From: Defluviicoccus sp. bin129
Lineage (GTDB): Bacteria; Pseudomonadota; Alphaproteobacteria; MPNO01
DNA length: 64,000 nucleotides
Direction: 5' to 3'
Assembly (NCBI GenBank): GCA_002239065.1
Contig: MPNO01000020.1
Coordinates: 1-64,000 of the forward strand
In this document: piece after piece, positions 1 to 8,431 of the stretch
Layout: each line of letters begins with the position of its first letter
Numbering within the stretch: the stretch's first letter is position 1
Program-made: the position numbers and the translations under genes
The notes under the pieces: model-generated
Seen by the model: the letters and a program-made list of their open reading frames with translations, nothing else
Database searches by the model: none
Told to the model about the DNA's origin: nothing

Positions 1-1799
1 CGTCGCGCCAGCGCTGCGCTTCGGCGGTGGCGCGCTCGAACGGCGTGGCGAGGTCGAGCTCGGCCGCCGCGATCGCGCCCGCCGCGTCGCGGTGGTTCTC
101 CGCCAGCCCGCGATAGAATTTTTCCACCGCGCGCTCGGCCTCGGCGAGCCCGGCGGCCGAGCCGAGCACGTCCTCGAACCCGCCCGCGCCGGGGATGTCG
201 GGGATCGCCAGGGGGGTGCGCGGCGCGGCCGCTTTGCGCCGCCGCTCCGCGTCGAGGCGCCGGAACAGCGCCTCCAGCGTCGCCTGCGCCCCCGGCCCGC
301 TCGAACCCGCGCGGCCGATCAGCGACCCGCCCGAGAGGTCGAAGGCGAGCGGCCCGCCATCCGTCTCGCGCAGCCCGGCCCCGGCGACGCCGGCGCGCGA
401 CCGGGCCGCCGCCCGCGCCTCGACGCGCTTGCGCAGATTTTCTTCCTGGCGCGTCGGCTCGAGCCCGTAGCGTTCGCGGTTTCTCCGGAGCCTCCCGAGC
501 CGGGCGCGGTCGATGCGGTCCTGCCGCGCCTCCGCCTCCCCCTGCATCCGGTCGACCGTGCGCTCGAGGTCGCCGACGATCTCGCTGACCGCGATCGTGC
601 CGAGCAGCGCGAGCCGCCCCTTGCGGCCGAGCAGGACGGCGCCCAGCAGGCCGATCTCCTGCACCCAGGGCGGGAGGTCGTTGAACCCGGCGGCGAGCTC
701 CCCGACCACCGTGGCGGCGATGCCGAGCGGCGCGGCGATCGCGTCGGCCGCGCCGGCGGCGCCGAGGAGCACGCCGCGGAACTGCGCCTCGATATCGCGC
801 CCGAGCGCGTCGGGGTCGAGCCCGTCGCGGAACTCGGCGATCGCCGCGCGCAGGAGCCCGATCGCGGTGTCGCCCGAGGGCAGCAGCGAGCGCCCGAGCT
901 CGGACTGGAAGTCGCGCCAGTCGCCGGTCAGCGCCCGCACCCGGTTGGCGTACTGGTCGGCGGTGCGCGCGGCGTCGCCCTGGGCGTCGCCGGTCGAGCG
1001 CAGGATGATGCGGAGCCGCGCCAGCACCTTCTGCTGTTCGGTGGCCGCCCGCGTCCCGCCCGCGATGCCGGCCGCCATCAGCTCCTGTTTCAGCGTCGAC
1101 TCGGTGATGACGATGCCGAAGCGCCGCACCGCCTCGTGGTTGCCGACGATCGCCGAGGTCAGGAGGTCGATGGTCTCGGGCTCGGCGGCGTTCTTGAAGC
1201 TCGCCAGGTCGACCCCGAGCTGCGCCAGGGTGCGGGAGAATTCGAACGCCTCGCGGCGCGCGAAGCCGAGCGGCACGAAGGTGTCCTGCAATGTCGCGAG
1301 ATATTGCTCGATGTCGAGCGAGGACCGGCCGACCGAATCGGCATGGGCGCGCGCCCAGGCGCGGGCCTCGCCGGGCAGCCCGCCGGAGCGGGCGGGGCCG
1401 CGCGCCCGGGCGGGGGCCTCGCCGGTCAGCTCGCGGAACCCCGCCTGGAACGGCGAGCGCAGCTCCTGGGCGTCCGAGGCCGCCTTGAGGAAGCCCGCCG
1501 CGACGCGCGCCGTGCCGCCGGTCGCCAGCGCCACCATGGCCAGCCTGAGCGCGGTGGCGCGCCGCCGCGTCTCCTCGAGCTCGCGCCCGGTCGAGCGCCA
1601 GAAGCGCTGCGCCCGCCCGGCCCGGGCGCCGGCGCGGCCTGGCCCCGCGCCGCGGCGGGCGCGCCGCCCGCCCGGCCGGGGCGCCGGCCCGCCTTGCCGC
1701 GCGGCGGAGCCGGTCGAGCTCCGTCTTCGACAGCCGGATCTCGCCGACCAGCCCGGAGGCGTCGGCCCTGAGCCTGAGCGCTACGTCAAGATCGGGCAT
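1..1799 (-). CDS. Tail tape-measure protein, partial at C-terminus, frame disrupted
   Basis: This would set tail length and line the tail lumen. The start ATG at 1799 overlaps the end of the extended tail chaperone by 14 bases, as expected for tape-measure genes. The first about 35 residues read well, including a DVALRLRADASG start. From about position 1620 down to 1 the convincing protein is in another frame: it contains RFWRSTGRELEETRRR, LATLQDTFVPLGF and a long helical region with no stop. The switch falls in a nearly pure G/C stretch at about 1640-1690. It is either a sequencing or assembly error or a real frameshift. The reading frame continues beyond position 1. Confidence 0.7.
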   Translation of the reverse strand, partial: MPDLDVALRLRADASGLVGEIRLSKTELDRLRRAARRAGAPAGRAARPPRRGARPRRRPGRAGAALLALDRARARGDAAARHRAQAGHGGAGDRRHGARRGGLPQGGLGRPGAALAVPGGVPRADRRGPRPGARPRPLRRAARRGPRLGARPCRFGRPVLARHRAISRDIAGHLRAARLRAPRGVRILPHPGAARGRPGELQERRRARDHRPPDLGDRRQPRGGAALRHRHHRVDAETGADGGRHRGRDAGGHRTAEGAGAAPHHPALDRRRPGRRRAHRRPVRQPGAGADRRLARLPVRARALAAALGRHRDRAPARGDRRVPRRARPRRARARYRGAVPRRAPRRRRRGRRDRRAARHRRHGGRGARRRVQRPPALGAGDRPAGRRPARPQGAARAARHDRGQRDRRRPRAHGRPDAGGGGGAAGPHRPRPAREAPEKPRTLRARADAPGRKSAQARRGAGGGPVARRRRRGRAARDGWRAARLRPLGRVADRPRGFERAGGAGDAGGAVPAPRRGAAAQSGRAAHPPGDPRHPRRGRVRGRARLGRRARRGRARGGKILSRAGGEPPRRGGRDRGGRARPRHAVRARHRRSAALAR

Positions 1800-2405
1800 C
1801 GGCGAAGACCTCGAGCGCGGCGTGCTCCATGACGCGCAGCTTCTCCAGCAGCTCGGCGGTCCAGCGCGTGCCGCGGGCGCGGGCGGCGGCCTCGACCCCG
1901 GCATAGTCGAGCCCGGTCGGGAGCCCGGTCATGCCGGCGCGCCGCCACTGCGTGCCGGCGGCGGCGAACAGCCAGACCGCATCGGCGTTCTCCGCCAGGA
2001 TGGCGACGGTCGGGGGTTCGTCCTTCGCACCGGCCCAGCGCCTCGCGGCGCTCGTCAGTTTTTTTCCGCGCGCCCCGTGAGCGCCCGGAAATACGCCTCC
2101 GTCAGGGCGGCGCCGACATAGCCGATGCGGGTGAGCCGGGCGACGTTGTCGGGCGTGCAGGGCAGCGCCTCGCCGTCCGAATCGTGGACCCCCTGCCAGG
2201 CCACGATCACGCGTTGCATCAGCGGCTCGCGCGGCGCGTCCCCGCTTTCCTCCATCGCCCCGGCCGCCTCGTCGAGCGGCAGCGCGCGGAAGGTGACGAC
2301 GATGCGGTGGCTCTCGTATCGCGGCCGCCTTTGCGGATCGACCCCGACCGGCTTGCGGATCTCGACCGGCCATTCGAACTCGTGGCTTTCCTCGAGCCGG
2401 AACAT
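1786..2405 (-). CDS. Tail assembly chaperone, extended form made by -1 frameshift
   Basis: Siphovirus tail tube and tape-measure assembly usually needs a short chaperone and a longer version made by programmed frameshift (lambda G and GT). Here the short frame ends at 2055. The -1 frame is open from the slippery site to a stop at 1786, adding about 90 residues that contain the stretches EPPTVAILAENADAVWLFAA and LLEKLRVMEHAAL. The predicted fusion is about 206 aa. The gene sits between tail tube and tape measure, exactly where such genes lie. The start ATG at 2405 overlaps the tail tube stop (TGATG). Confidence 0.75.
2055..2405 (-). CDS. Tail assembly chaperone, short form
   Basis: This 116-aa product terminates in the zero frame right after the slippery heptamer. 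It begins MFRLEESHEFEWPVEIRKP and is acidic and helical, like other short tail chaperones. It shares its start with the extended form. The stop TGA at 2055-2057 directly follows the AAC of the heptamer. Confidence 0.75.
   Translation of the reverse strand: MFRLEESHEFEWPVEIRKPVGVDPQRRPRYESHRIVVTFRALPLDEAAGAMEESGDAPREPLMQRVIVAWQGVHDSDGEALPCTPDNVARLTRIGYVGAALTEAYFRALTGRAEKN
2058..2064 (-). promoter_or_regulatory. Slippery heptamer A AAA AAC for -1 ribosomal frameshifting
   Basis: On the minus strand the zero frame reads GCG GAA AAA AAC TGA. A AAA AAC is the standard X XXY YYZ slip site. Slipping back one base gives AAA AAA CTG ACG and enters the second chaperone frame. The zero-frame stop follows immediately. 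Confidence 0.8.
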
Positions 2406-3211
2406 CAGAGCTCCACCCCGTCGATCATGATCCCGGGCAGCGCGCCGCCGGGATCGACCACCGAAGCGGTGAAGGGCAGCTGCTGCTCGGTCTCGCGGCT
2501 CTTCAGCGCGGTCTCGCCGCCCGGGGCGATGCTGCATTTGGGCGCGTAGAGGTTGCGCCCCTCGCCGCTCGCGGGATCCTCCAGATAGGCGAACGCGGCG
2601 ACGATCTGCTTCGGCCGGGCGGACCGCGCCTGGCGCCGCTTCGGCGATGCGACCGGCGTGTAGTCGATCTTGATCGTGTCGCCGTCGGCGATTTCGGCGG
2701 CATCCGCCGCGATGAAGATCCGCGCGCGCTCGTGGTCGACCATGAACGAGGTCGCGGCGAGGGCGGTGTCGGCGTTGACCTTGCTGTAGGTCGCGGCGAA
2801 GCCGGCCTCCGCGACCGCCGCGACCCCGGTGGGTTTCGCGGCGGTGACGCCGAGCCGGTACCAGCGGCCGCGCTTGGCGACGACGATCTCCTCGTCGGTC
2901 ACCGCCGTCGCCGCGTCGGCGTAGCCGGTCTCCTCGCCGAGCAGATAGAGCGCCCAGTTGGCGATGCTGGAATCCTTCACCGCGAAGGCGATCCGGTGGG
3001 TCGCCGAGCGCACCGCGTTGGCGAGCTCGGTCGCCACCGGCCCGTCCCCGGAAAGCACGGTGACCTCCTCGCTGGTCGCGGTGATCGTGGCGCTGGCCGA
3101 GTCGCCGAGATAGCGCTCGCCGGTCTTCTTGCCGTCCTCGTAGACGTCGAGATAGACCTCGCCCGCGCCGAGCACGATGTTGGTCGCGTGGTTCTGCCGG
3201 GCGACGGTCAT
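2405..3211 (-). CDS. Phage tail tube (major tail) protein
   Basis: The 268-aa product starts MTVARQNHATNIVLGAGEVY, typical of major tail proteins of transposable siphoviruses. It is rich in beta-strand patterns. It polymerises into the non-contractile tail tube. No sheath gene is visible, which separates this phage from myoviral Mu. It lies immediately upstream of the tail chaperone and overlaps both neighbours by a few bases. Confidence 0.75.
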   Translation of the reverse strand: MTVARQNHATNIVLGAGEVYLDVYEDGKKTGERYLGDSASATITATSEEVTVLSGDGPVATELANAVRSATHRIAFAVKDSSIANWALYLLGEETGYADAATAVTDEEIVVAKRGRWYRLGVTAAKPTGVAAVAEAGFAATYSKVNADTALAATSFMVDHERARIFIAADAAEIADGDTIKIDYTPVASPKRRQARSARPKQIVAAFAYLEDPASGEGRNLYAPKCSIAPGGETALKSRETEQQLPFTASVVDPGGALPGIMIDGVEL

Positions 3212-3393
3212 TTGGCGCCTCCCCTGCGGGCGCCGCCGCTTCCCGCGGCGGGCGCGAAATACCCCTCCGGCTCGAGCCGGTCGATCTGGTCCTGGCGCAA
3301 CAGCACCGTCTCGCCGGGCTCCCTGGTCTCGCCCGCCTGGATCAGCCGCTTCGCCAGCACCCGCTCGTGCCGGCCGGCAAACTCTTCGGACAT
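3208..3393 (-). CDS. Small phage protein (Mu gp38 position)
   Basis: The product is 61 aa and contains GETREPGETVLLRQDQIDRL, a short beta-type pattern seen in small tail-module proteins of Mu-like phages (DUF2635 or DUF7210 type). The stop overlaps the tail tube start by 4 bases. The family assignment is from pattern and position only. Confidence 0.6.
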   Translation of the reverse strand: MSEEFAGRHERVLAKRLIQAGETREPGETVLLRQDQIDRLEPEGYFAPAAGSGGARRGGAK

Positions 3394-3410
3394 CGGTCCC
3401 TCCTCCCGTT

Positions 3411-3857
3411 TCAGCCCTGCGCGTCGAGCACCCAGTCGACCGCGTAGCGGTCCGACCAGAACACCCGCCCGTCGACCACGTCCTCGAGCGACCCGCCGAC
3501 GAGGCGCAGCGGCGCGGCCGCGCCGTCCGGCGTCCAGCCGAGCAGCAGCGCGCGGATCGCGCCGACCAGAAGGCCGAGCTCGGCGCGCGCCTTCGCGCCC
3601 TGCGGGTCGTTGGGCGCGGCGACGATGTGCAGCACCGCGAGCCGGGCGGTGACGCGCTGCACCGCGGTCGCCCGCCCGCCGAGATTCTCGCCGGCGTCGT
3701 CGGCCAGCGGGTAGACGATCGCCGCCGGGGTGCGCGGCGCCCGGTTGCGCGCCGCCTCCAGCGTCGACTCGACGGAGCGGAAGCCGGTATCCCCGGCGGC
3801 GATCCGCCCGCGCACCGCCTCGACCGCGGCGAAGGTGAAGTCGGGCGCCGCGCTCAC
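3411..3857 (-). CDS. Mu gp37-like tail terminator protein
   Basis: The 148-aa product starts with GTG at 3857, overlapping the preceding stop as GTGA. Length, position after the gpG-like gene and the pattern around FTFAAVEAVRGRIAA and YPLADDAGENLGGRATA fit the gp37 (DUF1834) family of tail terminators. Confidence 0.65.
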   Translation of the reverse strand: MSAAPDFTFAAVEAVRGRIAAGDTGFRSVESTLEAARNRAPRTPAAIVYPLADDAGENLGGRATAVQRVTARLAVLHIVAAPNDPQGAKARAELGLLVGAIRALLLGWTPDGAAAPLRLVGGSLEDVVDGRVFWSDRYAVDWVLDAQG

Positions 3858-4384
3858 CCCGCCGCCCTTTCGAGCATGCCAAGGACGATGCGCCCGACCG
3901 CGATGCGGTCGCGCTCGTCGAAGCCGAGGAAGGGGCGCGCCGGGATCTCCGAGCCCGGGTGCTCGACCTTCGCCACCGGGTGCCGGGCGCCCGGCCAGAA
4001 CAGGGCGCGCTTGTGGCGCGGGCGGATGACGCGCGGCCGGGTGCGCCCGCCGAACTGGTGGATCGCGGCGTAGACGACATTGGTGCCGACTTCCATCCCG
4101 TCGCCGGTGACGTTGTAGGCGATCGAGCTCCGGAGCCGGCCGCTGTCGGTCAGCGTTTGCCCGCCCTCTTCGCGCGCCCGGGCGGATGGCGTCCACGGGC
4201 CGTCCGGCCCGGTCTCGGTCTCGAAGCGGCGGATCGTGGCGGCGACCATGTAGGAGCCGATCTGGCGCAGCGCCGAGATCGACTCCGCGCTCCCGCGGAC
4301 GCCGGCGGCGAGGATGCGCGTGAGCGCCGCCTGCAGCCGCGCGTCGTCGATCGACGTGTCGATGACGATCCCGGCGCCGGCCAT
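3854..4384 (-). CDS. Phage virion morphogenesis protein (Mu gpG-like tail completion)
   Basis: The product is 176 aa. The middle and C-terminal parts contain RFETETGPDGPW, LTDSGRLRSSI, GTNVVYAAIHQFGG and IPARPFLGF, the characteristic series of the phage virion morphogenesis family, which completes the head-tail interface. ATG at 4384 overlaps the upstream stop by one base. Confidence 0.85.
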   Translation of the reverse strand: MAGAGIVIDTSIDDARLQAALTRILAAGVRGSAESISALRQIGSYMVAATIRRFETETGPDGPWTPSARAREEGGQTLTDSGRLRSSIAYNVTGDGMEVGTNVVYAAIHQFGGRTRPRVIRPRHKRALFWPGARHPVAKVEHPGSEIPARPFLGFDERDRIAVGRIVLGMLERAAG

Positions 4385-4779
4385 CAGAACCCCGCCAGCC
4401 GGCCGGTGGCAAAGGTCTGCCGGCCCGGCGTCGTCGTGCCGGCATTGGCGCGGGGAGCCGGGTCGCCCCGCGAGTCGACCAGCGCGGCCGTGCCGTCGGC
4501 GATCTCCCCGAGGCGCTCGCGGGCCTCGCTCGCCGCGGTCGTCACGTGCTCGGGCGCCGCTTCGTCGTAGAGCCTGCGACGGGCAAGGTCGGCCGCGATC
4601 GGCACCAGCGCGGGAAAGGCGCCATCGAGCGGCAGCGCGTAGGCGACCGCGAGGCGGCTGTCGATCTCGGCGGCGGCGTCGGCGATCGCGGCCGCGAGGA
4701 CGGTCTCGTCGTCGGCCAGCTTCGCGATCTCGTCGGCGCCGAAACGCGTCTCCAGGTCCTTGCGGGTGGCGTAGGTCAT
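4384..4779 (-). CDS. Mu gp36-like protein (DUF1320)
   Basis: The 131-aa product starts MTYATRKDLETRFGADEI, which together with the following IDSRLAVAYALPL pattern is the hallmark of the gp36/DUF1320 head-tail connector family. It lies between the capsid genes and the gpG-like gene, the Mu order. Confidence 0.85.
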   Translation of the reverse strand: MTYATRKDLETRFGADEIAKLADDETVLAAAIADAAAEIDSRLAVAYALPLDGAFPALVPIAADLARRRLYDEAAPEHVTTAASEARERLGEIADGTAALVDSRGDPAPRANAGTTTPGRQTFATGRLAGF

Positions 4780-4786
4780 CGCCGCC

Positions 4787-5110
4787 TCAGCCGGCGGCGA
4801 GCAGCGAGGCGACGACGCGGATCGTCCCGCCGGTCGAGCGCGCCCACAGCGTCTCGCCGGCGCGCACGGCGTGCTCGGCCGCGTCGCCCGCCGGGTCGCG
4901 GCGCTCGCTTCGGCTGCGCGGGTACCAGGTCTCGGCGTCGGCGTCGGCCGCGAGCTCGGCGTCGGCGGCGGCGCGGTGCACCAGCAGCACCGCGCTCGGG
5001 TCGTCGGACTGCGCCTCGATGCGGTAGCGCCCGTCGGCGGCGAGGTTCAGCGCGCCCTCGGCCCCGAGATCGGTCCAGCCGCGGCCGACATCCACCCCCG
5101 CCGTCGCCAT
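4787..5110 (-). CDS. Hypothetical virion-module protein
   Basis: The 107-aa product lies between the Acb2-like gene and gp36. It is Ala- and Asp-rich, with a central predicted beta region (RYRIEAQSDDPSAVLLVHRA) that could form a small beta domain. I do not recognise the family. Its place in the head block suggests a structural or decoration role, by inference only. Confidence 0.6.
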   Translation of the reverse strand: MATAGVDVGRGWTDLGAEGALNLAADGRYRIEAQSDDPSAVLLVHRAAADAELAADADAETWYPRSRSERRDPAGDAAEHAVRAGETLWARSTGGTIRVVASLLAAG

Positions 5111-5114
5111 GGTC

Positions 5115-5348
5115 TCAGCCCGCCGCCCGGGCGGCCGCCTTGACCGCCCACATCGCCGCGCCCTCGATCTCGGTCATGGCGACGGCGCGGACCCGCGCGG
5201 CCTCGCCGTCCGGCGCCGGCAGCGCGACGACGGCATCGAGCAGCCCGGCGGCCCTGCGCTTGATGTCGGCGATGGCGGGATCGCCCGAGGGGTTGAAATC
5301 GACCCCGACGCGGCGCTCGCCGAGGGTCAATTCGCGCTCGCCGGTCAT
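5115..5348 (-). CDS. Acb2/Tad1-hairpin-like small protein, possible anti-CBASS sponge
   Basis: The 77-aa product has the pattern VGVDFNPSGDPAIADIKRRA, then a short helix and MTEIEGAAMWAVKAAA at the end. I associate this two-part signature (FNPS..D..I..IK, then A.MWAVKA) with the Acb2/Tad1 hairpin family of phage proteins. Some members bind cyclic oligonucleotides and block CBASS signalling; many others are untested. The start overlaps the HI1506-like stop as ATGA, so it is expressed with the head genes. The family call is from memory of the motif, not a search. Confidence 0.55.
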   Translation of the reverse strand: MTGERELTLGERRVGVDFNPSGDPAIADIKRRAAGLLDAVVALPAPDGEAARVRAVAMTEIEGAAMWAVKAAARAAG

Positions 5349-5839
5349 TCCGCGGCCCCCGCCTTCAGATACTCCTCCCATGCGGCGTCGCGCTCGGCGG
5401 CGGTGACGTCCCGGAGCCCGGCCGCTTCCTCCAGCGCGTCGGTCTTCGGCTTGCCGGCGGCGGTGAAGTGCTCGCGGTTGTCGGGGTCGAGCTCGTCGAT
5501 CGCCGCGATCAGCGCCGTCTGGCGTTCGATTTCGGTCTCCAGCTTGGCGCGGATCGCCTGGTCGTCGGAGATGCGGCGGAAGAACTCGCGGACCGCGCCG
5601 GCCGGCGCCTCGCGCAGCACCGCGATCGCCCGGTCGAGCGCCGCGGCGGCGCCCTCGCCGGCCGGCATGTCGGCGGTCGGCACGACGACCAGCATCGGCT
5701 CGGCGCGCAGCCGGTCGAGCTCGTCCCCGCTCCAGCGCCCGGGCTCGTAGGCGGTGGGCGTGCCGGGATGCGCGAGGCCGCAGCGGAAGAAGCCGTCGCG
5801 CTTGGCGGTGATGGTGACCGCCGGGGTGTTGGTGTCCAT
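5345..5839 (-). CDS. HI1506-related head-module protein
   Basis: The 164-aa product has an N-terminal VTITAKRDGFFRCGLAHPG, then PGRWSGDELDRLRAEPMLVV, matching the short conserved start of HI1506-related proteins found just downstream of gpT in Mu-like phages. The rest is helical and charged. Function is unknown; virion association is likely from position. Confidence 0.75.
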   Translation of the reverse strand: MDTNTPAVTITAKRDGFFRCGLAHPGTPTAYEPGRWSGDELDRLRAEPMLVVVPTADMPAGEGAAAALDRAIAVLREAPAGAVREFFRRISDDQAIRAKLETEIERQTALIAAIDELDPDNREHFTAAGKPKTDALEEAAGLRDVTAAERDAAWEEYLKAGAAE

Positions 5840-5858
5840 GCGTGCCTCCTGTCGGGGC

Positions 5859-6761
5859 TCAGGCGAGCCAGGGAACCATGAGCAGCTGCGCGGTGCCCCG
5901 GTAGACGTTGGTCGCCCCGGCCGCGTCGCGCTCGGCGTTGACGAGCTCGAGCCCCTCCTTTTCGAGCGCCGGCGGCACCACGAGGTGGGTCGGCATCATG
6001 CCGAGCGGGCGGCCGTGATCGCCCTTCATGCCGTGCAGCGCCACCCGGGCGGCCTCGTAATTCGCCTTGTTGAGCGCCTGCTTGGAGCCGTAGGCCTTCT
6101 GCCAGAACCCGAACCCGGCCTCGGACCGCGCATGCACCCCGTACTGGAAGTGCCGGCGGTCGAACACGTTGTCGTCCTCCTCGCGGTCCTTGCGCACGAT
6201 GTTGTCGGCGCGCTTGCGGAGCTGGAAGACGAGCGGCTTGAAGCTGCCCCGGAGATCCATCAGGTACCACGGGGTGCCGTTGCCGCCGCCGGTGTTGGAC
6301 ACCGTCCCGGTCGAGCCGTCGGCCTGGATCACCGGGTGGTCGGAGTCGAAGAAGTACTGCCCGTCATAGCAGAGCTCGGAGAACCCCTCCTTGAGCAGCG
6401 GCCAGACCAGCTCGTCGGGGTGCGCGCCGACCGCCTCGCCGAGCCGGGCGAAGAGCGGCGCGTAGATGCCGAACTTGTCGTCCTCGATATGGTTGCGGTC
6501 GACCTCGACGGTGTCCTCGAAATCGCGGTTGCGCAGCGTGTAGCCGTGCTGGCGGACGTTCCGGACCTGGCGCTCGCCGATCCACTCCTTGAGGCCGGAG
6601 ATCTTGCCGAGCCAGGCATAGACCTCCTCGGCGGTGCTCGACGGCACCACGGTGGCGACCTGCATGTACTGGCTCGAGGCCTGCATAGCCTCGACCCCGT
6701 CGCGGAACGCGGCGTTGTAGCTCGCGAACAGCGTGTCCATGTTCGTGCGGGTGATCAGCAT
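5859..6761 (-). CDS. Major capsid protein, Mu gpT-like
   Basis: The product is 300 aa, close to Mu gpT (305 aa). The N-terminus carries the MDTLFASYNAAFRDG pattern, and DDKFGIYAPLFARLGEA, CYDGQYFFDSDHPV and RSFKPL-type stretches follow in family order. It builds the icosahedral shell and is preceded by protease/scaffold and cement genes. Confidence 0.9.
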   Translation of the reverse strand: MLITRTNMDTLFASYNAAFRDGVEAMQASSQYMQVATVVPSSTAEEVYAWLGKISGLKEWIGERQVRNVRQHGYTLRNRDFEDTVEVDRNHIEDDKFGIYAPLFARLGEAVGAHPDELVWPLLKEGFSELCYDGQYFFDSDHPVIQADGSTGTVSNTGGGNGTPWYLMDLRGSFKPLVFQLRKRADNIVRKDREEDDNVFDRRHFQYGVHARSEAGFGFWQKAYGSKQALNKANYEAARVALHGMKGDHGRPLGMMPTHLVVPPALEKEGLELVNAERDAAGATNVYRGTAQLLMVPWLA

Positions 6762-6773
6762 GGCGGTCTCCCC

Positions 6774-7223
6774 TCAGGCGGTCGCGGCCGGGTCGGCGTT
6801 GAACGGAATGCCGGTGGCGACCCAGGCGCCCAGCCCGTCGACGTCGACCAGCAGCCCGGCGGCGGTGCCGTTGGCGTTCGACGCCTTGCGGATCGTCTGG
6901 TCGTCCTCGACATAGACCCGGCTGCCGATATCGGCGCGCGCGACCTTGTTGGTCGCGAGATTGTCCCAGCGGAAGATGCCGGCGCGCACCCGGACCTTGC
7001 GGTCGCCGTCGGAATCGGTCGACGGGCTCGCCACCGTCTCCTCGGCGCGCCCGATGGTGACCTGGCCGGCCGCCTTCGAGGCCGGGATCGCGTAGCCGTC
7101 GGCGCCGAGCTGGACCAGCGAGCCGGCATGGATGGTGTCGTTCGCCTTCATCGCGTAGGCGCGGACGAAGTCGAACCCGCCGGTCAGGCGGGGGGTGTCG
7201 CGGTCGCCGGTGAGCGCGGCCAT
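6774..7223 (-). CDS. Capsid cement/decoration-like protein
   Basis: The 149-aa product starts at ATG 7223 (TGATG overlap with the protease/scaffold stop). It contains AYAMKANDTIHAGSLVQLGADG and a C-terminal AAGLLVDVDGLGAWVATG, the compact all-beta pattern of capsid cement (DUF2190-type) proteins that stabilise expanded heads. It sits between scaffold and gpT. Confidence 0.7.
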   Translation of the reverse strand: MAALTGDRDTPRLTGGFDFVRAYAMKANDTIHAGSLVQLGADGYAIPASKAAGQVTIGRAEETVASPSTDSDGDRKVRVRAGIFRWDNLATNKVARADIGSRVYVEDDQTIRKASNANGTAAGLLVDVDGLGAWVATGIPFNADPAATA

Positions 7224-8326
7224 CAGGCGGCCTCCTCTTCGGCGGCGGCGAGCGCCCGGCGCGAGGCGATGAACTTCTCTTCCGAGACGCCCGTCGCCCG
7301 GCACACCGCGCGCTCGCCGGCGGTGAGCGTGTCGCCGCCCGCGCCGGGTTCGCCGGGCGGCACGACCCGGCCGCCGGGCAGGATCGCCGGCTGGCCGGCG
7401 GCGAACCGGTCGAAGCCCTCGGGGTCCTTTTTCGCGTAGCCGAGCCCCCAGTCCCGGCTCGCCGGGGTGAGCTTGCCGGCCTTGATCGCCCGGTCGACCG
7501 CGGTGGTCGCGCGCGCCTCGGCGCCGCTGGTCTCGAGCGCCTCGAAGCGGCCGCGCAGATCGTCGAACTCGGCGCGCGGCACGAACTTCGCCGGGTCGGG
7601 ATCGCCGGCGCCGGCGGCGGCGGCGGCCTTCGCGGTCTTCACCGCCTCGGCCACGTCCCCGGCCGCGGCGTCCCCGGCGAGGCCGGCGGCGAGCGCGATC
7701 GCCTTCACCGACCCGGCGGCGGCGGCGAGCTCGCCGGCGGCCTTGGCCGCGGCCTTCGCGGCGGCCAGGATATCGGCCTCGCTGGCGTCCTCGGCCAGGC
7801 CGAGCGCCCTGGCGATTTCCTTGTCCATCTCGGACTCCTCTGCGTCGTTGGCTTCGGCGCGCGCCAGCGCGCGCATGAAAAAGGCGGGGGCGTTGGTGAG
7901 CGCGGCGCTCTCGATCCGCCGGATGCGGCGGCTCGCGCGGTCGTACTGGAAGACGGGCGAGAGATAGCGGTACTCGCGGGCGGCGAGATGCGCGGCCGCC
8001 TTCCCGGTCCACTCGACCCGGCCCCACACCGCGCCGTCGCGGACGAACAGGCCCTTGATCCAGCCCGCCGCCGGCGCCTCGCGGCCGTTCTCGCGGGCGT
8101 GCTCGCCCTGGTGCTCGTAGTCGATCGGCAGGTCGAGCACGAGCTCCTTGCTCGCCGCGACCACGCCCTCGGGGTCGTCGTTGACGAAGGGCGGGCGCCG
8201 GTCGTTGGGCCGGGTCGGCACGGCGCCGGCCGGGATCAGCTCGACTTCGGCGGGCGCGCCGCTGACATCGTTGGTCGCGACCGCGGCCGCGCGGCCCATC
8301 GTCTCGGAAGGTTTCGGCCCGGGCAT
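7223..8326 (-). CDS. Mu gpI-like head maturation protease with C-terminal scaffold
   Basis: The product is about 367 aa from ATG 8326. The N-terminal half contains LPIDYEHQGEHA, AGWIKGLFVRDGAVWGRVEWT and YRYLSPVFQYD, the signature of Mu-type phage proteases. The second half is Ala-rich and helical. An internal Met at about 7828 (MDKEIARALGLAED) could give a separate scaffold, as Mu Z does. An upstream in-frame ATG at 8371 lies inside the 18-bp palindrome, so I prefer 8326. Confidence 0.85.
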   Translation of the reverse strand: MPGPKPSETMGRAAAVATNDVSGAPAEVELIPAGAVPTRPNDRRPPFVNDDPEGVVAASKELVLDLPIDYEHQGEHARENGREAPAAGWIKGLFVRDGAVWGRVEWTGKAAAHLAAREYRYLSPVFQYDRASRRIRRIESAALTNAPAFFMRALARAEANDAEESEMDKEIARALGLAEDASEADILAAAKAAAKAAGELAAAAGSVKAIALAAGLAGDAAAGDVAEAVKTAKAAAAAGAGDPDPAKFVPRAEFDDLRGRFEALETSGAEARATTAVDRAIKAGKLTPASRDWGLGYAKKDPEGFDRFAAGQPAILPGGRVVPPGEPGAGGDTLTAGERAVCRATGVSEEKFIASRRALAAAEEEAA

Positions 8327-8361
8327 GGGCGGAACATGGCAGCGCCCCGGGCGGGCGCGTA

Positions 8362-8379
8362 AGTGAACCATGGTTCACT
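8362..8379. promoter_or_regulatory. 18-bp perfect palindrome, candidate late operator
   Basis: AGTGAACCATGGTTCACT is a perfect dyad. Its 16-bp core recurs at 19579-19594 next to mor. It lies between the protease gene (minus) and the com operon (plus), so one site could serve two divergent promoters. Binding by the Mor homologue is inferred. Confidence 0.6.
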
Positions 8380-8431
8380 GCCCGGCCGGGCGGCGCGGAT
8401 GCGATGCTGCGCCGCTCCCGCAGGGCGGGGG

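Noticed and set aside
92..1832. Long plus-strand open frames opposite the tape-measure gene
   Set aside because: They are Arg/Pro/Ala-rich with no domain pattern. The minus strand carries a continuous tape-measure sequence in phage gene order.
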